Shown: positions 24,564-32,767 of the stretch, one piece after another
Position numbering within the stretch: position 1 is the first letter of the stretch
Layout of the letters: every line of letters starts with the position of its first letter
NCBI GenBank assembly: GCA_031411495.1
Contig: JANOBD010000028.1
Location: 1 to 35,880, forward strand
DNA: 35,880 bases
Source: JANOBD01 sp031411495
GTDB lineage: Bacteria > Planctomycetota > Phycisphaerae > Tepidisphaerales > Tepidisphaeraceae
Direction of reading: 5' to 3'
Position numbers and translations under genes: made by a program
Notes under the pieces: generated by a model
The model's database searches: none
Seen by the model: the letters and a program-made list of their open reading frames with translations, nothing else
What the model was told of the DNA's origin: nothing

Positions 24564-26822
24564 TTACTTAAACGCCATCACGCTGTTGAGTTCAGCCTGC
24601 ATTTGATGCAGCTTCGCGTATTGCCCCTCCGGCTTGACCATCAGCTCGCTGTGCGTGCCCGTCTCCGCAATGGTTCCCTTATCCAGAACCACCAGCAGGT
24701 TGGCATTCTGCAGCGTCGTCAGCCGGTGTGCGATGGCGAACGTCGTTCGCCCTTCCACCAGCCGGTCTAGCGCCTGCTGGATCATCTTCTCCGTGCGCGT
24801 GTCGACGCTGCTGGTGGCTTCGTCGAGGATCAGGATCTTCGGATCGTGCAGGATCGCGCGGGCGATGCTGACCCGTTGCCGCTCCCCGCCCGAGAGCGAT
24901 TGCCCACGCTCGCCGACGATCGTGTCGTATCCATCCGGCAGACCCACGATGAAGTCGTGCGCGTTCGCCGCCCGCGCGGCGTTCATCACCTGCTGCGGCG
25001 TCGCCTGCGGGTTGCCGTACAGGATGTTCTCGGCGATCGTGCCGTGAAACAGGTACGGCTCCTGCAGGACGATCCCGATGTGTTTGCGCAGCCACTTGAG
25101 GTCATACTCGCGCACGTCGACACCGTCGATCAGGATCTGCCCGTCCGTCACGTCATAGAAGCGGCAGAGCAGGTTCACGAACGTGCTCTTGCCGGCGCCG
25201 CTGTGGCCGCACAGTCCGATCATCTGGCCCGGCTCGATCTTCAGCGACACATCGCGCAGCGCTGGCTGCGCGCCTTCGTAGCTGAAGCTCACGTTCCTGA
25301 ACTCCACGCGCGGCTGCCAGTTTTTCGGCACGTACGCGTCGTGCTTGCTGTACACCTCGGGCGGCGTATCGAGCACTTCGAAGACGCGCTGCGCGCTGCT
25401 CGCGGCACGCGTGACCATTCGGCCGCTGTTGGCGAGCTCGATGATCGGCTGATAGAATTGCCAGAGCGCCCCGTTAAACGCGGCAAGCGTGCCGATCGTC
25501 CACACCGTCGAGTCCGTGCCGATGTGCTTGATCACCAGGTAGCCGCCCACCATCCACACGATCAGCCCACCGCCGCGCATCATCAGGCCCACCAGCGGCT
25601 GCAACGTCGTCCAGGTCTTGTTCACTTCGAGTTCTTTGGCCATGTACTGGTCCGACCGCGCATCGAACCGCGAAACCTCGTGATCTTCGTTGGCGAACGC
25701 CTTCACCACCTTGATGCCCGGAATCGCGTCGCCTACCACGCCGGACATTCGGCTGTAGTAGATCCACATCCGCGAAAAGAGCGCGTGCATCTTTCGCCCG
25801 CGGAACCACGTGAGCGATGCGATGAAGGGCAACGGGATGATCGCGATCAGCGCGAGTCTCCAGTTCATCGCCACGAGCGTGACGGCGAGCAGTACGATCA
25901 GCAGCACGTTGCGGATCGAATCGACCGTGCCGAAGACGATGAAGTCCCACAACCGCTCAGTATCACTGGTAACGCGGGTGATGAGCGAGCCGGTCCGGCG
26001 CTTGCTGAAGAACCGCATCGACAGCTGCTGCATGTGGTCGTACACCCGATGACGCAGATCACGCGAGACGGCGCTGCCGACGCGCGCCAGCAAACGCAGG
26101 CGGACCGCGCCGAGACCTTCCGTCAACACGATCACCACCGCGAGCACTTTTCCCCACTTCCAGAGGTTCGGCAGGCTCCCCTTGGTCACCCCGTCGTCGA
26201 TGAGGTGCTTGCTCACCCACGGCATCGTCGCAGACGTCACCGCGAGCAGCAGTGTGGCGGCGAGCGCGATCCAGATCTTGACGCGATGCGGCTTGGCGAC
26301 ATCGAGCAGTCGCCAGAGAATCTGACGCTGTTGAAGGCATCGCGGGCAGACGCCCTCGGAATAGTCTGGAATCGTGTGTTTGCACTTCGGACAGATCTGC
26401 TTGGCGGCGATCGACTGATCGACCGCATCCAACCACGGCAGCGCGCTGTTGTCGGCGGGCTCGGCTTGCTTCTTGATCCGCCGATTGAGCAGCCGCGCCA
26501 GCCGGCTCATGTCGCGCCGGCATCGCCGCGAGTACCGCAGAATGTGCGGCAACTGCCCGTCCACGCCGATGATGAGCCGATCTGACCCGATCGACTCATC
26601 GATCGCCGCCTCGGCGATCGTCGAGAGGTCGATCCGAACGACGTCTTTGCCGACGAGGATGAGTTCGCGGTCGGTGAGCGCGGCGAACTGCTGGGCGAAT
26701 CGCCGATCGAGATCGAGATCGAACTCGGCCCAGCCGATGACGCGCTCGCGATCGGGTAGCCGCGTGGCCAGCGCATCGGGCAGAAGCAGCGTCGCGTGCA
26801 CGTCGGTTGCGTGGTCTGCCAT
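24564..26822 (-). CDS. ABC exporter with N-terminal DUF1854-like region and zinc ribbon (cyanophycin-associated type)
   Basis: A 752-residue half-transporter. Residues 1-140 are a soluble extension (TDRELILVGKDVVRIDLSTI) of the kind seen in exporters linked to cyanophycin metabolism. A zinc ribbon follows: CPKC at 144-147 and CPRC at 159-162. Residues about 180-480 are the six-helix exporter domain, and the ATPase follows: Walker A GHSGAGKST at 539-547, LSGGE at 643-647, Walker B ILILDE near 663-668 and switch His699. It should act as a homodimer. The cargo is unknown, and no cyanophycin synthetase or cyanophycinase gene is in the window. ATG 26822 is preceded by a plausible promoter only 11 bases away; an open frame upstream to 27086 is not supported. 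Confidence 0.85.
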   Translation of the reverse strand: MADHATDVHATLLLPDALATRLPDRERVIGWAEFDLDLDRRFAQQFAALTDRELILVGKDVVRIDLSTIAEAAIDESIGSDRLIIGVDGQLPHILRYSRRCRRDMSRLARLLNRRIKKQAEPADNSALPWLDAVDQSIAAKQICPKCKHTIPDYSEGVCPRCLQQRQILWRLLDVAKPHRVKIWIALAATLLLAVTSATMPWVSKHLIDDGVTKGSLPNLWKWGKVLAVVIVLTEGLGAVRLRLLARVGSAVSRDLRHRVYDHMQQLSMRFFSKRRTGSLITRVTSDTERLWDFIVFGTVDSIRNVLLIVLLAVTLVAMNWRLALIAIIPLPFIASLTWFRGRKMHALFSRMWIYYSRMSGVVGDAIPGIKVVKAFANEDHEVSRFDARSDQYMAKELEVNKTWTTLQPLVGLMMRGGGLIVWMVGGYLVIKHIGTDSTVWTIGTLAAFNGALWQFYQPIIELANSGRMVTRAASSAQRVFEVLDTPPEVYSKHDAYVPKNWQPRVEFRNVSFSYEGAQPALRDVSLKIEPGQMIGLCGHSGAGKSTFVNLLCRFYDVTDGQILIDGVDVREYDLKWLRKHIGIVLQEPYLFHGTIAENILYGNPQATPQQVMNAARAANAHDFIVGLPDGYDTIVGERGQSLSGGERQRVSIARAILHDPKILILDEATSSVDTRTEKMIQQALDRLVEGRTTFAIAHRLTTLQNANLLVVLDKGTIAETGTHSELMVKPEGQYAKLHQMQAELNSVMAFK

Positions 26823-26833
26823 GGGAACTCGCG

Positions 26834-26861
26834 ATTTGAACCGATCCGGGGATTGAGTCAA
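26834..26861 (-). promoter_or_regulatory. Putative promoter of the ABC exporter operon
   Basis: On the minus strand TTGACT (26856-26861), 16 bases, TCAAAT (26834-26839). The -10 ends 11 bases before the ATG at 26822, implying a leader of a few bases; no ribosome site is present, which fits. Confidence 0.45.
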
Positions 26862-27024
26862 AGGTGCTCGAACGCTCAGGAAACTGTCAGTTGCCGCCGC
26901 GTGCAACGCGAATGACGGTACTCGCGGCGCTTGATGCCTCCGAAAAGTGCTTCGAAATGGGTAATCGTGGGTAACCCTACGGTCATGCCACCTCGTCCGG
27001 CACGGACTCCCGTTCTCAGTTGCC

Positions 27025-27063
27025 AAAGAGCGCATCCCAGATCCTGCGTGTGCTGCGCTCTTT
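27025..27063. repeat. 10-base perfect inverted repeat (AAAGAGCGCA ... TGCGCTCTTT)
   Basis: Arms at 27025-27034 and 27054-27063 with a 19-base loop. A second, overlapping pairing is possible between CTGCGC and GCGCAG just downstream. It is far from any gene end (at least 200 bases on each side). Confidence 0.6.
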
Positions 27064-27270
27064 CGCAAAAAGGCGCAGCGCGCCAAGGCGAGCCCACGGT
27101 TGCAACCGCATTCCCCATCGGTCGTTGTGATTCGATTGGGTAACTCGAAAACAGGATCGGAGTGGACCGGTCCGATGCGATCCGTTCAGACGACCGACGA
27201 GAAACGAACCTTTGATTCCGCCCTGAAGACCGGTCATCGGCGGTTCCCATCCCCGCGCGCTCGGTTCCCA

Positions 27271-27540
27271 TCATCGCCGTATCTCAAACGCGCTGAACTC
27301 GCCTGTCGCCGCACTGCTTTCTTCCGTAACGTCATCCACGTATCCGCACATCCGTTCCCGGATGCGTTCCAGGAGCAACGCGATCTCTCTCGGCTCGCCT
27401 TCGACGACCAGCTGCACCCGACCGTCCGTCAGGTTTCGCACGTAGCCCTTCACCGCGAACGTCGCCGCGATCTGGCGCGCGATGAACCGGAAGCCGACGC
27501 CCTGCACGTTCCCTGAAAAGTATACCGTCCGGCGGGTCAT
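27271..27540 (-). CDS. acyP: Acylphosphatase
   Basis: An 89-residue protein with the family signature VYFSGNVQGVGFRFIARQIA (catalytic Arg18 in the phosphate loop GNVQGVGFR) and GYVRNLTDGRVQLVVEG (Asn35). It hydrolyses acyl phosphates such as acetyl or carbamoyl phosphate in the cytoplasm. The length is normal (about 90). ATG 27540 has GGGAG nine bases upstream; longer in-frame starts lie inside the neighbouring gene. It follows the gluzincin-like lipoprotein gene after 19 bases, so the two are one transcription unit. Confidence 0.95.
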   Translation of the reverse strand: MTRRTVYFSGNVQGVGFRFIARQIAATFAVKGYVRNLTDGRVQLVVEGEPREIALLLERIRERMCGYVDDVTEESSAATGEFSAFEIRR

Positions 27541-27559
27541 GTAGTCGCGCTCCCTCTGG

Positions 27560-28492
27560 TCACTCAAGCCGATGGATCGCCGCCTTGCCTGCAAGCGAAA
27601 CGACGAACTGCTCGTACTGCGGCTGAATGATATCGAGTTTGACGTCCAGATACCGTTCGAGCATGGCGGGATCATCCGCCAGATCGTCGCTGGACAATCG
27701 GCCCGCGGCCGCATCCGAAATCAGCTTCAGCAGCGCCGGTCGATAGCGCCCCGCTTCGCCTTCGCGCAGAAACCGGGCGAACGCCCACGCCTGCGCGTAG
27801 AACGTCTCCACTTCGATCACGTTGAGCCCGACGATCTGCCCCGCGTGCATCGCGAGTAGCTGCCTAAGCGGCAGCAGTTTTTTCTCATCGACCGCGAGCG
27901 CGAGCCGACGCTGCCGGGCACCGTTCTGGCCGACGTCGATGCTCACGCGGTTCTCGTCGCGCCGGACCGATTCGAAACAGCAGGCGATTCCCTCCTCGAG
28001 AAACGGCGGCGGCCGGGCGATGAAATGGGTCGCGATGAACAGGTGAAGCCCTTCGTGGGCGGCGACGGTGAGCGTATCGCCGGCGCCGGCATCGCGCGAG
28101 GCAAAGAGCTTGCCGACCGTGTACCCGCCCCGCCGCGTCTGGAGGTAGACGCTGGACATCTCGCCCGTCTGCGTGAGCGTAAACTCGGCCCACTCGCGCG
28201 CCGTCGCGAAGACGTAACACTTCATCTTCGGCGCGCCGGCCGCTGGCGTGACGCCCAGGTAATCGCAATAGGCCGCGTAAGACTGTTCGAGCGTCGTGAT
28301 CAGCTCGCGGCGGCGGTGCGGATCCAGCAGCGACGTGTGCAGCTCGTAGTGATCGGATGCGATGTCCACCATCGCCGGCTGGGTGCTCGGCGTCTCGGTA
28401 AACCGCGTCCAATGCGTTGCCGGCCGCGCAGAACAGCCCAGGAGCAACCCCCCCATCACGCCCATCCACGCCCTCGCGTGTTGTATTTTCAT
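27560..28492 (-). CDS. Gluzincin-like zinc metallopeptidase lipoprotein
   Basis: A 310-residue protein. The signal ends in a good lipobox (GGLLLGC, Cys20), so it is lipid-anchored outside the cytoplasm. The catalytic signature is HEGLH at 146-150 (HExxH) followed by FLEEGIA at 164-170, whose glutamate is the likely third zinc ligand, as in the MA clan (gluzincins); this resembles DUF1570-type proteins. The substrate is unknown. The start is supported by AGGAG six bases upstream. The gene is divergent from the MBL-fold gene, with only 28 bases between the two start codons. Confidence 0.82.
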   Translation of the reverse strand: MKIQHARAWMGVMGGLLLGCSARPATHWTRFTETPSTQPAMVDIASDHYELHTSLLDPHRRRELITTLEQSYAAYCDYLGVTPAAGAPKMKCYVFATAREWAEFTLTQTGEMSSVYLQTRRGGYTVGKLFASRDAGAGDTLTVAAHEGLHLFIATHFIARPPPFLEEGIACCFESVRRDENRVSIDVGQNGARQRRLALAVDEKKLLPLRQLLAMHAGQIVGLNVIEVETFYAQAWAFARFLREGEAGRYRPALLKLISDAAAGRLSSDDLADDPAMLERYLDVKLDIIQPQYEQFVVSLAGKAAIHRLE

Positions 28493-28508
28493 CCGTGACT
28501 CCTACGAT
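28481..28508 (+). promoter_or_regulatory. Putative promoter of the MBL-fold gene inside the divergent gene's start
   Basis: TTGTAT (28481-28486), 16-base spacer, TACGAT (28503-28508), ending 12 bases before the ATG at 28521. The -35 overlaps the first codons of the minus-strand lipoprotein gene. Confidence 0.45.
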
Positions 28509-28520
28509 CGACTTCAATCC

Positions 28521-29171
28521 ATGTCAGTCCGAATCGACATCATCAGCATCGGCACGCTCGGCCGCAATCTGCTCTGGCACGAATCCGCTCCGCGCCGAAC
28601 CGCTCATGCGACGACCACGCTCATCCGCGCCGGCAAGCGCAACATCGTTGTCGATCCCGGGCTTCCGGCGCCGGCGCTGCAGGCGCGGTTCAACGAGCGA
28701 ATCGGGGGGAAGATCGAGGAGATCACCGACGTCTTCCTCACCCACATCGGCAACGACTCGATCGCGGGCCTGGAACTTTTCGAACACGCGAAATGGTGGT
28801 GCAGCGAGGCGGAGCGCGAATTGCTCGCGATGCAGCTCGCGCGCGAAAAGGAAACGGCCGGCGTGATGCGCGAGATGCTCAAGCGACTGCAGGTGGCCCC
28901 CGACAAGCTCGCGCCCGCCGTGGACCTGTTCCCGCTCGCGGGCTTCACCGCAGGCACGTGCGGGCTGTTGATCGCGGCGCCGCTGTCGACCACGCTCATC
29001 GCCGGCCCGGCGGTTCCGACGCTCGATCACTTCCTCGCCGGGCAGGTGCTGCCGGATGTGAAACACCTCGACCAGGCGAAGGAGTCGCTGACCGAGGTGT
29101 ACGAGATCGCGGACACGATCGTGCCCGGTTACGACAATTACTTCGCGAACCCACGGAACGTGGGCGGGTGA
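28521..29171 (+). CDS. Metallo-beta-lactamase-fold protein with lost metal ligands
   Basis: A 216-residue protein with the MBL fold: early strands IDIISIGTLG and TTLIRAGKRNIVVDPGLP, and the metal loop region DVFLTHIGNDSIAGLELF. The ligands are largely missing: the usual T-H-x-H-x-D-H is THIGNDS (74-80), the next His site is GFTAGT (141-146), the bridging Asp site is AGPAVPT (161-167), and the final His site is VPGYD (201-205). The fold is clear from the order and spacing of these segments, but it is unlikely to be a normal two-metal hydrolase. The downstream heptamer arrays begin at the base after the stop. No ribosome site precedes the ATG. Confidence 0.8.
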   Translation: MSVRIDIISIGTLGRNLLWHESAPRRTAHATTTLIRAGKRNIVVDPGLPAPALQARFNERIGGKIEEITDVFLTHIGNDSIAGLELFEHAKWWCSEAERELLAMQLAREKETAGVMREMLKRLQVAPDKLAPAVDLFPLAGFTAGTCGLLIAAPLSTTLIAGPAVPTLDHFLAGQVLPDVKHLDQAKESLTEVYEIADTIVPGYDNYFANPRNVGG

Positions 29172-29248
29172 GAGGTCAGAGGTCAGAGGTCAGAGATCAG
29201 AGATCAGAGATCAGAGATCAGAGATCAGAGATCAGAGATCAGAGATCA
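29172..29248. repeat. Heptanucleotide tandem array, 11 units (GAGGTCA x3, GAGATCA x8)
   Basis: Three units of GAGGTCA (29172-29192) then eight of GAGATCA (29193-29248), with no errors. It starts directly after the TGA of the MBL-fold gene. It faces a second array of nearly complementary units 12 bases further on. Confidence 0.95.
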
Positions 29249-29260
29249 GAAGAAATGTGC

Positions 29261-29323
29261 TTCTGACTTCTGACTTCTGACTTCTGACTTCTGACTTCTG
29301 ACTTCTGACTTCTGACTTCTGAC
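29261..29323. repeat. Heptanucleotide tandem array, 9 units (TTCTGAC)
   Basis: Nine perfect TTCTGAC units, ending four bases before the stop codon of the minus-strand esterase gene. The reverse complement unit GTCAGAA shares TCAGA with the left array, so the two could pair into a long imperfect hairpin around the 12-base centre. Confidence 0.95.
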
Positions 29324-29327
29324 CGCT

Positions 29328-30074
29328 CTACCGGTGCTGCTGTCTCAGCCAGTTCCATAGCTTCTTATCGCCGTAGGCCGAATCCCAGCAATTGTGCAGG
29401 AGCGCGCCGTAGACGGTCTTCTTCGCGTTGCCGCCGAGTTCATTGATCTTCTCGACGGTTCCGGTGGTGTCCATCGCCCAGACGAACGGGTCGCCGCCGT
29501 TGTGGAAGGCCCAGATCGGCGTCTTGGTGAGTTGCGCGGCGAACTCCTTTCCGCTGTAGGCGGCCATCGGCACCAGCGCGGCGAAGCGTTTGCTGTACTT
29601 CGCGCCGATCGCCCACACGCCGTATCCACCGGTGCTCAAGCCCGTGAGGTAGACGCGGGAGGGATCGACGCTGTATTCCCGCGAGGCGGCATCCAGGCAG
29701 TCGATCGCGAGCCGCTGCGCGCCCTCGCCGGACCACGTCCCGCCCGACTGCGGAAACACGGCGATGAAGTCGAAGCTATCGGGGCGGCGTGCGATCGCCG
29801 GGCCGAGCCCGACGGTGGTGTTCTTCACGCCGTCGCTGCCCCCTTCGCCGATGCCCTGGAGGAAGACGATGGTGGGCCACTTCTTGGATCGGTCGTATTT
29901 GAACGGAATGAAGACGCTGCACTTGTGGGTCTCGCCATCGGAGAGCTTGTATTCGCGGACAGAAAAGCCCGTGCCCTGGGGCGCTTTCTTGTTGACAGAG
30001 TTGGCCGGGTTCGAGCCGCAGCCGACGATCAGACAAGAGATGAGCAGCGTCAAAAGACTCGCGAGGCGATTCAT
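29328..30074 (-). CDS. Esterase-like lipoprotein (alpha/beta hydrolase, PHB-depolymerase/LpqC type)
   Basis: A 248-residue protein with a signal ending in the lipobox CLIVGC (Cys19). The alpha/beta hydrolase core shows the nucleophile elbow GLSTGG (Ser147), the probable acid Asp195 (HNGGDPFVW) and the His227 (ALLHNCWDSAY), a complete triad in the right order. The segment TIVFLQGIGEGGSDG near 68-82 supplies the oxyanion region. Such proteins cleave acyl esters of polymers or cell-wall components; the substrate is unknown. ATG 30074 begins the signal, with AAGGA nine bases upstream. It stands alone on the minus strand. Confidence 0.85.
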   Translation of the reverse strand: MNRLASLLTLLISCLIVGCGSNPANSVNKKAPQGTGFSVREYKLSDGETHKCSVFIPFKYDRSKKWPTIVFLQGIGEGGSDGVKNTTVGLGPAIARRPDSFDFIAVFPQSGGTWSGEGAQRLAIDCLDAASREYSVDPSRVYLTGLSTGGYGVWAIGAKYSKRFAALVPMAAYSGKEFAAQLTKTPIWAFHNGGDPFVWAMDTTGTVEKINELGGNAKKTVYGALLHNCWDSAYGDKKLWNWLRQQHR

Positions 30075-30277
30075 AAGCGGCGTCCTTCCCAAGTGGGGTT
30101 ATTCCTTCACCAAAGAGATGACGGGATACTAAACGGTGAACTGTTCCAACGCACGACCCGGTCGGCCCCACATTTTACGCGGGCTCACTCTCCCGGGGCG
30201 CGTGTTGGATCGACTCCATCGCGGCTGATGCAGGCTATGTTCGCGGGCTTCGCGGCAGCATCGACACTGCCGAACGA

Positions 30278-31714
30278 TCAATCCGCATTCGCGTCGATCG
30301 CGCGGACGATGGCGTCCTGCATCGCCTTGGCTTCGCCGGCGCTGCTGATGTTGTTGGTGAGGATGCTGAAGGCGAACCACTCGCCGGCTTCGGTCTTGAG
30401 ATAGCCGCTGAGGGTGCTGACGCCGGTCACGTAGCCGCTCTTGGCGAAGACGCGACCGGCGAGGTCGTCGCGAAAGCGTTTCCCGAGCGTGCCGTCGACG
30501 CCGCCGACACTCAGCGTGTTCATGTACGCCTCGCGGCGCTCGCCGTGGAACATGTAGTTGAGTGTGGCGCAGAACGTGGACGGTGAGACCTCGTTCTGCT
30601 TGCTCATGCCGCAGCCATCGTCAAACGTGTACGCGCCCTCCTTCGCGCCGGCCTTGGCGACGAACGCGGACAGGGCCTTGGGCACCGTCTCCCACGAGCC
30701 GGGCGCGCCCAGCATCTTCGCGGCCACGCGTTTGCCGACCGACTCGGCATACAGGTTGATCGAGTCCTTATTGGTCCGTGAGAGCACCCGCTCAAGCGGC
30801 GTGCAGTTAATCGCCACCGTCGACCAGCCGGCCGGGATCGTCGCGCTCTCGAGGCTGGCGCGGATCGTCCGTTCGCGCTTCACTTCACCCGTCACGCTGA
30901 TGCCCTGCTTTTTGAGCACCTCGGCGAAAACGGTTCCCGCGAACATCGGCGGGTCGTGAATCGTCACGCGAAACGGCGCGCGATTCGTCGCGTTGATCAT
31001 CCCTTTGAGGATGATCCGATTGCTGCCCAGCACCCGGCTTAGAAAAAGCGAATGGCCGGAGCCGACCGTGATCTGGTTTTCCATCTTCACGTAACTGGTC
31101 GGCGGATCGATCCGGTAGCTGGCGGTGCCGTTCTCGTTGCGGATCGCATAGACATCGAGGCAATTGGCGTTCAGGTTGAGCCCGGCGACCTGCGGAACGT
31201 ATTCGAGGTGCGCCTGATCCAGCGGCCAGCGCGGGTGGAACGAAAGCTCCTCGAAGATCGAGTCGTCGATCAGCACGTTGCGCACCGAGGTGATGTGGCG
31301 TTCCTTGAGCCGTGCCGCCCACTGTTCGAACACCGTGGTGGTGCCCCAGTCGGTGCCGGCGAGCGCGACGCTGTCTCCGAACATCGGGTCGCCGTCGCCG
31401 ACGATGGCGACGTCTGATTCGCGCAAGAGGAGCTGCGTGCGGAACTCGAAATCGACGCCGAGCGTGTCGATGGCGGCCGCGGTCGTGATGAGCTTGAGAT
31501 TGCTCGCCGGGATGAAGGGCTTATCCGCATCGATGGCGACGAGCGTCTGATCGAGTTCCGGCGCCTGGCCGAGCTTGACGATCTCGACGCCGATCGAGGC
31601 GTTCTTGAGTTTTGCGTCGGCGATCGCCTTGCGGACATCCTGAGGCAGATCGGCGCGTGTGGTGGCGGCGAAACTGAGCGCCGCGAGAAGAGTGATCAAA
31701 ACCCGTTGCCGCAT
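30278..31714 (-). CDS. dacB: D-alanyl-D-alanine carboxypeptidase / endopeptidase (PBP4, peptidase S13)
   Basis: A 478-residue periplasmic enzyme that trims or opens peptidoglycan cross-links. The signal peptide MRQRVLITLLAALSFAATTRA is followed by the active-site SxxK motif SNLK (Ser71, Lys74) in FIPASNLKLITTAAA, an SxN motif in NKDSINLYAES, and the KSG triad near the end (VFAKSGYVTGVSTLSGYL). The long insertion between the first two motifs is typical of the S13 family. The start is uncertain: ATG 31735 is in frame but would put acidic residues before the signal; 31714 gives a normal one. Peptidoglycan-related dapF and dapA are also in the window. Confidence 0.9.
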   Translation of the reverse strand: MRQRVLITLLAALSFAATTRADLPQDVRKAIADAKLKNASIGVEIVKLGQAPELDQTLVAIDADKPFIPASNLKLITTAAAIDTLGVDFEFRTQLLLRESDVAIVGDGDPMFGDSVALAGTDWGTTTVFEQWAARLKERHITSVRNVLIDDSIFEELSFHPRWPLDQAHLEYVPQVAGLNLNANCLDVYAIRNENGTASYRIDPPTSYVKMENQITVGSGHSLFLSRVLGSNRIILKGMINATNRAPFRVTIHDPPMFAGTVFAEVLKKQGISVTGEVKRERTIRASLESATIPAGWSTVAINCTPLERVLSRTNKDSINLYAESVGKRVAAKMLGAPGSWETVPKALSAFVAKAGAKEGAYTFDDGCGMSKQNEVSPSTFCATLNYMFHGERREAYMNTLSVGGVDGTLGKRFRDDLAGRVFAKSGYVTGVSTLSGYLKTEAGEWFAFSILTNNISSAGEAKAMQDAIVRAIDANAD

Positions 31715-31807
31715 CTGTAGATCCGATTCGTCCATGAAACTCGGAGACTGCCGTTACTGGCCGTGGAGCGTATCCAACCGGGCCGTGCGCTCAATAAACC
31801 CGTCGAG

Positions 31808-32767
31808 CTAAATCTGGAAATCCACGATGTCGCTCGTCTTTGATTTCTTGCTCCGGTCGCGGATGCGGAGTTTGTGCGGTTCGTTGCCGATCACCTGGTG
31901 CGGGCCGACGCTTTCGTAGATGAAGACGTTGCCGAGGATGGTCGATCCTTTGCCGATGACGGTGTCGCCGCCGAGCACCGTGGCACCGGCGTAGATGGTG
32001 ACATCATCTTCGATCGTCGGGTGGCGCTTGGTGCCGCGGAGCATCTGGCCGTACGCCGGCGCGAGCGCGCCGAGCGTGACGCCCTGGTAGATCTTCACAT
32101 TCGCCCCGACGCTGGCCGTCTCGCCGATGACGATCCCGGTGCCGTGATCGATGAAAAATCGCCGGCCAAGTCGCGCGCCGGGGTGAATGTCGATGCCGGT
32201 GCGCGAGTGAGCCAGTTCGGTCCAAATCCGCGGCAGCAGCGGGACATTCATCTGGTAGAGCACGTGCGCCAGTCGCTGCACGGTGATTGCGAGCAGGCCG
32301 GGATAGCAGAAGATGGTTTCATCCGTCGAGGTCGCGGCAGGATCGGAGTCAAACGCCGCCTGCACATCGTCGGCGATCATCGTACGAACGGCGGGCAGTT
32401 TGTTGAAAAAGTCGAGCGTGATCTGTGCCGCGTTCTTGTCGCAATCTTCGCAGCGGTTGGCGAAGTCAAGATCTTCGGGCTTGTCGATGCGATAGCGCAG
32501 GCAGAAGCGGATCTGGTCGTAGATCTTTTCGGACAGGCCGATTGCGATCTCGCCGATACGAAACTGGAGGTTGTTCGTCGTCAGTCCCTGCTTGCCGAAG
32601 TAGCCGGGAAAGACGAGTTGGAGGAGTTGCTCGATGGTTTCCGAAGCGTTCTCGCGGCTCGGCAGCGCGCCGCGGTTCATCCGGCGCATCTGCGGCAGCT
32701 GCTGGATGTTCTCCAGCAGCTTCGACACCGAATCCGGCAGGCGATCGTTGAGTTCCTGGTGATCCAT
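31808..32767 (-). CDS. cysE: Serine O-acetyltransferase
   Basis: A 319-residue cytoplasmic enzyme making O-acetylserine from serine and acetyl-CoA for cysteine synthesis. The N-terminal half is helical; from about residue 190 a left-handed beta-helix of hexapeptide repeats begins: GIDIHPGARLGRRFFIDHGTGIVIGETASVG with His195 and Asp207/His208 in the active site, then IYQGVTLGALA and IEDDVTIYAGATVLGGDTVIG. It is longer at the N-terminus than the E. coli enzyme, as in the EpsC-like group. CEDC at 106-109 is unusual but unexplained. ATG 32767 was chosen over an in-frame start at 32860, which would translate repeat sequence. It lies 77 bases downstream of dapF. Confidence 0.93.
   Translation of the reverse strand: MDHQELNDRLPDSVSKLLENIQQLPQMRRMNRGALPSRENASETIEQLLQLVFPGYFGKQGLTTNNLQFRIGEIAIGLSEKIYDQIRFCLRYRIDKPEDLDFANRCEDCDKNAAQITLDFFNKLPAVRTMIADDVQAAFDSDPAATSTDETIFCYPGLLAITVQRLAHVLYQMNVPLLPRIWTELAHSRTGIDIHPGARLGRRFFIDHGTGIVIGETASVGANVKIYQGVTLGALAPAYGQMLRGTKRHPTIEDDVTIYAGATVLGGDTVIGKGSTILGNVFIYESVGPHQVIGNEPHKLRIRDRSKKSKTSDIVDFQI

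Larger units (their letters stand above)
26823..27270. other. 448-base spacer with a long inverted repeat
   Basis: No gene that I can support. It holds the exporter's promoter at its left edge (TTGACT at 26856-26861 and TCAAAT at 26834-26839, minus strand, 16-base spacer) and a 10-base perfect inverted repeat at 27025-27063. A minus-strand open frame (27016-27237) has no ribosome site and a composition driven by that repeat. Confidence 0.5.

Noticed and set aside
27016..27237. Minus-strand 73-codon frame in the spacer before the exporter
   Set aside because: No ribosome site, and its sequence comes largely from the inverted repeat at 27025-27063.
29172..29323. CRISPR array
   Set aside because: The units are 7 bases long with no spacers; these are simple tandem repeats.
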